Source: Archilochus colubris (Eukaryota > Chordata > Aves > Apodiformes > Trochilidae). Taken from it: 64,000 bases of DNA. Made by a program: the position numbers and the translations under genes. The stretch is from NCBI GenBank assembly GCA_023079485.1, contig CM041090.1, positions 38,528,874 through 38,592,873 of the forward strand, in the 5' to 3' direction. Below the pieces are notes generated by a model. The model was not told the DNA's origin. It ran no database searches and saw nothing but the letters and a program-made list of their open reading frames with translations. Below are positions 58,036 to 64,000 of this stretch, one piece after another. Each line of letters starts with the position of its first letter. Position 1 is the first letter of the stretch.

Positions 58036-61000
58036 ATTGTGATCATTCTGCACCAGCTCCAACTGATTCTGGAAATGTAAATATGGAATTCCCCTTCTGG
58101 GACTGAGCCTAATTATTATTTAAGATAATTTATGGTTACTCCAAGCTCAGCAACTTGAGTCATTAGTTATGTGGATTTTCAGATGGACTTGTAGACACTC
58201 AGGCATTGCCCAAAACCTGGGTCCTGAACTGAAGAGGTTTGGTTTCAGCTCCCATCAGCTACAGAGGTCACAGTTAAGTAAAATCAGCTTAAGCCAGGAT
58301 TGGAAAACTGTGTCTGCTACATTAGCAGAGAGATCAGATGACAGATTTGGTCTGGCCTCATTATCTAGCCATAAAAATGGAAAGGCTTGAAGTATTTGGG
58401 GAATGAGAATGTGAAGAGCAGGAGGGATTTCTGGAGGATCTCTAGGCACTATTTGCTGTCTGAGAAAATCAGACCAAAGGACCAACCCCCCCCCCCCCCA
58501 AACGTCTGATGTGAGCTCTTATCTCCAACAACAAACTGAAACCAGGAGAATCAGTCTCTTCCTTGTGCAAACAGCTGGGGGAACAGGGGCTCCTGTGTGT
58601 CTACAACATCTCACATTTATTTTTAGCTTCATCTATTTGGTTAGTGAGGTCACTGGAGCCCAGGCTTAAACATGTTGGGAGCAAATGTTCCCCTGACCTG
58701 CCAGAGCTCTGCATTGCCTGGAGCTATACAGACCTCCATACCCCAAAAAAATCCCAGCTGATGGGGCAGGAGAATGTTATAGGAGAATGTTTTGTTAGTA
58801 TTTTATGCTAGAGTTTTAATAATTACCCATCCTCATTTATTGCAACTTCTTTTTTTTTTTGGGGGGGGGGGAGGTGGGTGTGGGTATGAAAAAGGGTGAG
58901 TGTATGGGTAGAATACACTTTGAGCAGTTTTGATCCAAAAAACCATTTGATGAAGCTGTTTCCCTGGCTGAAGTAGCCCTTTTCCAATAATTCTGCATTT
59001 AGGGTTTTTATTTATGCAGTACAAGAATTAAACCACTATTTCCAGCCCTCAGTATAAAAAACAAAGCACAACCAGCAAAACAACAACAAAACAAACCCCA
59101 AACAACAACACAACAAAAAAACCCCTTAAAAACCTCCAAACAAACAAACAAACAAACACAAAACAAAGAGACAGCCAACCAAAAAAAGCCAACCCAGAGC
59201 TGGGAAACATCCGAATACTGCAAGGAAAGCTGGAGGGACCCCAGATCCAGCAGCTCCCACCACACCCAGCCTCATCCAAAGTAAAAAATGAGTTTGTGGG
59301 GCAAAACCTTCTCGTGGAGGTGAGGAGACATTAGCAAATGCTGCTTTTTGTTACTGCAGCTTGCTCTGTGATTACAATGAGCTCCTGATGGAGCCCCCAA
59401 GCCCAGAGTTGGCAGGACCGAGGTGCAGGGATGCAGGGGATGCTCCTCACTCTTCAAGACGTGAGGTGAGGCTGAGGAGCCTGCAGGATGCTCAGGGGGT
59501 GATACACAACCCTGGCTCTTGCAGGGGGAATGATTGTCCTGACTGGTTTTTAGGGGTGCTGTGCTGGGAATGGGGAGCAGGCTGGCAGTGACCTGGCCCC
59601 TGGGTGCCCCCACAGATGCTGCTCAAGGAAAAGACATCCCCCCAAGGAGAAGAAAACACCTTCAGAAGTGTGCATCTTATTTTTAGTCTATTTTTAGATG
59701 AGTCATTCTGGAAAAAGCCCTTTTTTTATAAATGCTGATCTAACCATCTCTTCCCTAGGGAAATATTCATGTAGCTGCAGGTGAGCAAAGCAGGGAAGCT
59801 CAGCAGAAGCTACGGTGCCTACCCACGGGCAGACTTTCCACCTCCTGTAAATGCAAAACCAAATGTCCCTGCAGGGTGACTGGAGCTCATTTCATTTCCT
59901 TGAGTTTTGCATTTGGCTCAGAGTCTCACATGGCTTCTTTCTGGGGCAGAAGTGATAAAGAGTTAAGCTCCTGGAACTCGATTGCTTTGCAAGGGCTCAT
60001 TCTATCTCTGGTGCAAAAGAAAAAATCCTGCAGAAAAATCACATTTCTTGCTCATGTGGAACCAGAATATATTAATGATTTGGTTCAGCTCTCTTCCTGC
60101 TTGCTCTGTGTGCCTGTTCACACAGCAAGACCAAATCACTCTTTTTCTAAGTACCAGAATACCAAACGTTTCTGCAAGAAACATCATGCACCTGGAGAAG
60201 CCACAGTCACTGCAATAGCAGGCTCTATAAATCAGGATACGTTTGTGGGCTCTCATTCAGACCTCCTGCTGGTCTTTTGTTATTTATATATCTAAATTCT
60301 TCCCTAAATTGATAAGAAAGATCCTCCCCTTCCCAGAATGCCAAGAAATGATGCTTTATTTGGGGTGCAGATCCCCATGGATCTGCTACCTATTTGCTAA
60401 TCACTGCCCAAAACTGCAACTGATTTGTGAACTATTTAATTACTGAAGTTTTGGTAGCTTAATTAGCCACTGTGTGACACCATAAATGTCACATCCATGA
60501 TGAGCACTCATTCAGGAAAATTCCCTGTAAACTGTTGATGGGAAAAGGAGTCCTTTAGGTGCTCCAGACACAGACAGCTACCTACACAGGCTCATTCTGA
60601 GAGGTTTGGGAAGAAAAATCCCCTGATAATTCCTCTGTGGAGGGTAATTTACTGGCTCTAATCAGAGCAAACATCTCTATAGCTGGAATGCTGAAATAAA
60701 TTAAATATAAAGCCTTCAAGGTCATAGCTTCCCAAGCTAATAATTCAGGGTGAAAACAGGAAGATTTCAAGCAGTGATCAGGCCTGCCCAAAAGAAAATG
60801 GAATAAATACAGAAGGTTCAGTCTTCAAAGGAGGAAACTTGAGCAGGATATTCAAAGTAGTTTAGATGCTTGGGTTGGAAAAAAAAAAAATCCATGCAAA
60901 GCCCTATTTCTTTGGGGGGTTGGGGTGTTTGGAGGGTGTTGCTAGTCAGAGGGAAGCTGTGAGAAGCAAATCTGGCTGTCCCCTCCCCAAGCCCTGATGC

Positions 61001-61870
61001 AGAAGCAATGAGATGTCACAGGAATGGCCTGGTTACACATCCCAGCTCCTGCAGTGCCCATTCCCCATGGATCCAAGGTTTCTAATCCTCTCTCAGGCCC
61101 TGCTGCCCCATCCAGCTGGCCAGGGGTTATCACCATCTGTGCAGCACAGCTGCTTCCCGGCCTTCCCAGCCCCAGCCATGAAGAGATCTGGCTGCAGAAC
61201 CAACAAATCCCACCCTAAAGATGCACAGGTCCCAGCTCAAGGGCATCCAGGGGCCAAGGATCAGGCAGGAGGAGCAGGAAGAGTGGAAACCCCACACAGC
61301 CAGAACAGGAGAGAGCGTGGACACCCTGGAAGGATCTTGGTGCTTGGTAAAGTCCTGAGACTTTGGGGTCTTCCTTAGCATCCCTGGTGACACTCATCCT
61401 GAAATGCCTGGAAGTCTGCTCTGGGCTGCAATGTGATGCCCTAAGAGTTCATTTTTACCATGGGTTATTTTTTATGCTGTTCTGATGATGGTCATGACAG
61501 CAGAGGATCTTTCCATAGCAGGATTAGAAAATTTCCTTTATTTTATTATCTTCCTTTCCTTTCCTTTTTTAAGTACCCATTTCACAGTAACCCTCAGCTT
61601 CACACTCATTCCTGGGAATCCTACTGTTAAAAAATGACCTCCTCACCCTAAACATGAATTTAAGATTAGATCCTGTGACTGTACACATGTGCATTTTATT
61701 GTCATCCATTTTATTTCATCTCCTCTGCCCCTGTTATAATTTAACCAAGAAAAAAAGGATCATAGACCTGTTTCTCTGGCTTCGTCCAGACCCAGCTTTG
61801 CTCCAGATAAATGATCAGCAGCCCCAGGCTGTTGCGGGAAGAGCCTTTCTTGCTCCTGAGGCTCGAGGAG
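58036..61870. other. No recognised gene
   Basis: About 3.8 kb. Notable simple sequence: a C run at about 58488, a T run followed by a G run at about 58849-58871, and a CAAA-rich stretch at 59060-59165. No exon is recognised. Confidence 0.45.
59060..59165. repeat. CAA/CAAA-rich simple repeat
   Basis: A mix of CAA and CAAA units with C runs, ending in five CAAA units. Confidence 0.85.
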
Positions 61871-61889
61871 CTGCTGGCCTCTCCATTGC

Positions 61890-62030
61890 CTCACACAAGA
61901 GTGAGCTTCTCTCTGTGGGTGTGTGTCCCACCTTTATTGGCCCCCTGGTAATAGGGGGCCTGCCCTAACCAGGCACAGGTGGACTCACACCCACTCTTTG
62001 GCAACTCGAGGCACCTGGATGTCTTGTTTC
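61890..62030 (-). repeat. Hairpin repeat copy B
   Basis: Shares its core with the element at 17.5 kb. On the plus strand this is TTTATTGGCCCCCTGG at 61933, then GGGGGCC, TGCCCTAA and AGGCACAGGTGG. The inner stem is perfect (8 bp: GGCCCCCT at 61939 and AGGGGGCC ending 61960, with a 6-base loop). The outer arms (61915-61932 and 61979-61995) pair with one gap and one mismatch. On the minus strand AATAAA (61938-61933) follows the inner hairpin. The limits of the whole element are not known. Confidence 0.65.
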
Positions 62031-62943
62031 TCTACACCAAGCGAAGTGGTTGCCATGTGTATCCCTCCCTGTTGGCCTCTCCTCCTCCTTCACCTAAATC
62101 CTGGGCTGAGATTTCCCATGAGATGCTCCCTCCCTGAGGCTGAAAACCTCCCCAGCACTCATGGATGGATCTTCAGCCCAGCCACAACATGAGGCTGTTA
62201 CCCCAAGTTCAGAGGTGGGGAATGAAAATGCAGAGATAAAAAGGTCAACACTGTTAAAAGCCTCTGACAACAAAAGCACAAAATTTGGTTATTCAGAGTG
62301 CTTCTTTCCATACCTGATCACAGTATCCATTCCTGGATGGATAGGTGGGGATGGTTATGTACCAGCAGCACATAACCAGTGCCCATCTCTGAGGAGTCTG
62401 AGCTGACCAGAGACACCCAGTAAAATTCCCATCTGAATCAGGCTGGGCTGGAAAAGCTCTAAAAACCCCCAAATGCTGCTGATGGAAAATACCACCATTT
62501 AGCAACCAGGTGCAGCCTAAGAGCTTCAGACCTGGGGCATCTTTCTCTGTGGATTCAGACCCAGCAGAAAGGTGCTCAGATTGCCCTCCTTAGAAAAACC
62601 AAAGTGTGAAAATCAAAGCTGTGAAAAACACCCAATTCTGCACAAATGCTGTGAAAATAACAAATAAAGAGCAGGCAGGAGGTTTTTGAGGGGCAGACAG
62701 ACTCATCAGCTGAGGTGTCAGCTGGAAAGGAAATAGTTATCTTCCCTCCCTTCCAAAACAGGAGTTTCTTTTGCCAATACCTCTTTGGGTTGAGGTCCTA
62801 CATGCTGGGGACACCATTTCTTCCCCTTCTCTGGTCTTTATCCCAGCATTTTGCCAGAAAATCCATGAGCTGAAGCACAGCTGTGGTTATCTCCAGGATC
62901 AAGACACCCTGACAGAAAAGCCTGAGTTGTCCTGTACATTCAG
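62031..62943. other. No recognised feature
   Basis: About 0.9 kb before the tandem array. Short frames only. A first exon for the repeated exon-like segments was not identified here. Confidence 0.4.
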
Positions 62944-63091
62944 AGAAAGAATTAAGAAAAAAAATTGATTAAAAATCCAGGGGATGGGAAGGGGACCATC
63001 CCTCTCTATTCCTGCAGTGCTGAAAATCCACTACTTTTAAAAGAGGACATAATTCCACTTTTACTGCCAAACTCCCCATTCTTCCATTCAG

Positions 63092-63205
63092 CTAAGATTC
63101 CAGTTTTGTGTGTGTGCTCTTCTTGTTGGCTTATTTGCAGCAGCAGTTCTACCTGCACAGGTTTCAGCTGGTGCCAACATGAACCTGATCAGCTTTATCA
63201 TCCAG
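63092..63205 (+). pseudogene. Exon-like segment, array unit 1
   Basis: 114 bases between the acceptor and the donor. It is two bases shorter than unit 2 in the GTGTGTG run, so the reading that gives a hydrophobic signal-like sequence in unit 2 is frameshifted here after KIPVL. It stays open but is Cys/Ser-rich. Confidence 0.35.
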
Positions 63206-63486
63206 GTTTGTTAAAATAAAACTGGTCTCATCAGGCTCTGCATTAGATAAGGGCCTGTGCTCACACAAATACAGAATTCTGGTGAAGAATTTGGGTTTCA
63301 GGCTTTCCAGCTGGTTGCCATCCTACCTGAATTTGGTGAGGAAGGAATTAAGAAAAAAATTGATTAAAAATCCAGGGGATGGGAGAGGGACCATCCCCCT
63401 CTATTCCTGCAGTGCTGAAAATCCACTACTTTTAAAAGAGGATATAATTCCACTTTTTCTGCCAAACTCCCCATTCTTCCATTCAG

Positions 63487-63602
63487 CTAAGATTCCAGTT
63501 TTGTCTGTGTGTGCTCTTCTTGTTGGCTTATTTGCAGCAGCAATTCCACCTGCACAGGTTTCAGCTGGTGCTAACATGAACCTGATCAACTTTATGATCC
63601 AG
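63487..63602 (+). CDS. Exon-like segment, array unit 2, signal-peptide-like
   Basis: After the acceptor CTTCCATTCAG, 116 bases give two bases of a split codon and then 38 codons: KIPVLSVCALLVGLFAAAIP, PAQVSAGANM and NLINFMIQ, ending at CAG-GTTTGT. The first part reads like a secretion signal with a hydrophobic core and an A-x-A-type cleavage region near QVSA. NLINFMIQ faintly resembles the N-terminus of group II secreted phospholipase A2, but this is weak. If used, an initiator Met would come from an upstream exon. No such exon is identified. Confidence 0.35.
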
Positions 63603-63872
63603 GTTTGTTAAAATAAAACTGGTCTCATCAGGCTCTGCATTTTGCTCACACAAATACAAAATACTGGTGAAGAATCTGGGTTTCAGGCTTTCCAGCTGGT
63701 TGGCATCCTACCTGAATTTGGTGAGGAAGGAATTAAGAAAAAAATTGATTAAAAATCCAGGGGATGGGAGAGGGACCATCCCCCTCTTCTTCCTGCAGTG
63801 CTGAAAATCCATGACCTTTAAAAAAGGAAATAATTCCACTTTTTCTGCCAAACTCCCCATTCTTCCATTCAG

Positions 63873-63985
63873 CTAAGATTCCAGTTTTGTGTGTGTGCTC
63901 TTCTTGTTGGCTTATTTGCAGCAGCAGTTCTACCTGCACAGGTTTCAGCTGGTGCTAACATGAACCTGATCAATTTATGATCCAG
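63873..63985 (+). pseudogene. Exon-like segment, array unit 3
   Basis: 113 bases. It has the same two-base contraction in the GT run as unit 1 and an extra one-base loss near the end (GATCAATTTATG), so the signal-like frame of unit 2 is not kept. The splice-like borders are conserved. Confidence 0.35.
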
Positions 63986-64000
63986 GTTTGTTAAAATAAA

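Larger units (their letters stand above)
62944..64000 (+). repeat. Tandem array, unit about 385-396 bp, continuing past the window
   Basis: The mark ATTAAGAAAAAAA recurs at 62951, 63347 and 63732, giving periods of 396 and 385. The units are highly similar throughout, and the third is cut by the window end. Each unit contains an exon-like segment with a conserved pyrimidine-rich acceptor (CTTCCATTCAG) and a CAG-GTTTGT donor. Confidence 0.9.

Overview
The window looks like bird nuclear DNA, most likely from a songbird-type genome. The evidence is the repeats: many 5'-truncated CR1 LINE copies, with the typical antisense start (AGAATCATAGAATGG-like) or sense end (ATTCTATGATTCTATGA). There are also two avian-style endogenous retrovirus LTRs and long purine/pyrimidine arrays. 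Genes are sparse, introns are spliced GT-AG, and nothing is bacterial or phage.

Two protein-coding genes can be read with confidence. (1) A minus-strand, single-coding-exon ITPRIPL1-like gene (23826-25415) has a TATA box, a probable short 5'UTR intron and a polyA signal. (2) A plus-strand, five-exon two-pore potassium channel gene of the TALK group, closest to KCNK16, spans 32833-43360. Its exons join into one open frame of 342 codons with both selectivity filters and all four membrane segments.

Layout. 1-17.5 kb: gene-poor, one CR1. 17.5-22.9 kb: an unusual 44-bp perfect inverted repeat, a long decayed CR1, a GT-rich minisatellite interrupted by another CR1, an orphan CpG-island promoter (about 20.85-21.25 kb), then a cluster of opposed CR1 pieces. 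23.2-25.8 kb: ITPRIPL1-like gene. 26.2-27.4 kb: CR1 piece and a solo LTR. 31.2-32.0 kb: opposed CR1 pieces. 32.8-43.4 kb: KCNK16-like gene, with an antisense ERVK-type LTR plus leader in intron 2 and CR1 copies in introns 1 and 4. 43.4-62.9 kb: no recognised gene, but a 0.7-kb CTTT/CCTT tract, a 0.95-kb GGGAAA/GGGGAA array, several CR1s and a second member of the hairpin repeat family. 62.9-64.0 kb: the start of a tandem array (period about 390 bp) whose units each contain an exon-like segment encoding a signal-peptide-like stretch; the array runs off the window.

The two genes show no functional link. The best leads are the tandem exon-like array at the right edge, the paired hairpin elements at 17.5 and 61.9 kb, the in-frame tandem splice donors beside the second pore of the channel, the missing cap cysteine of the channel, and the orphan CpG promoter with a CGCG palindrome.
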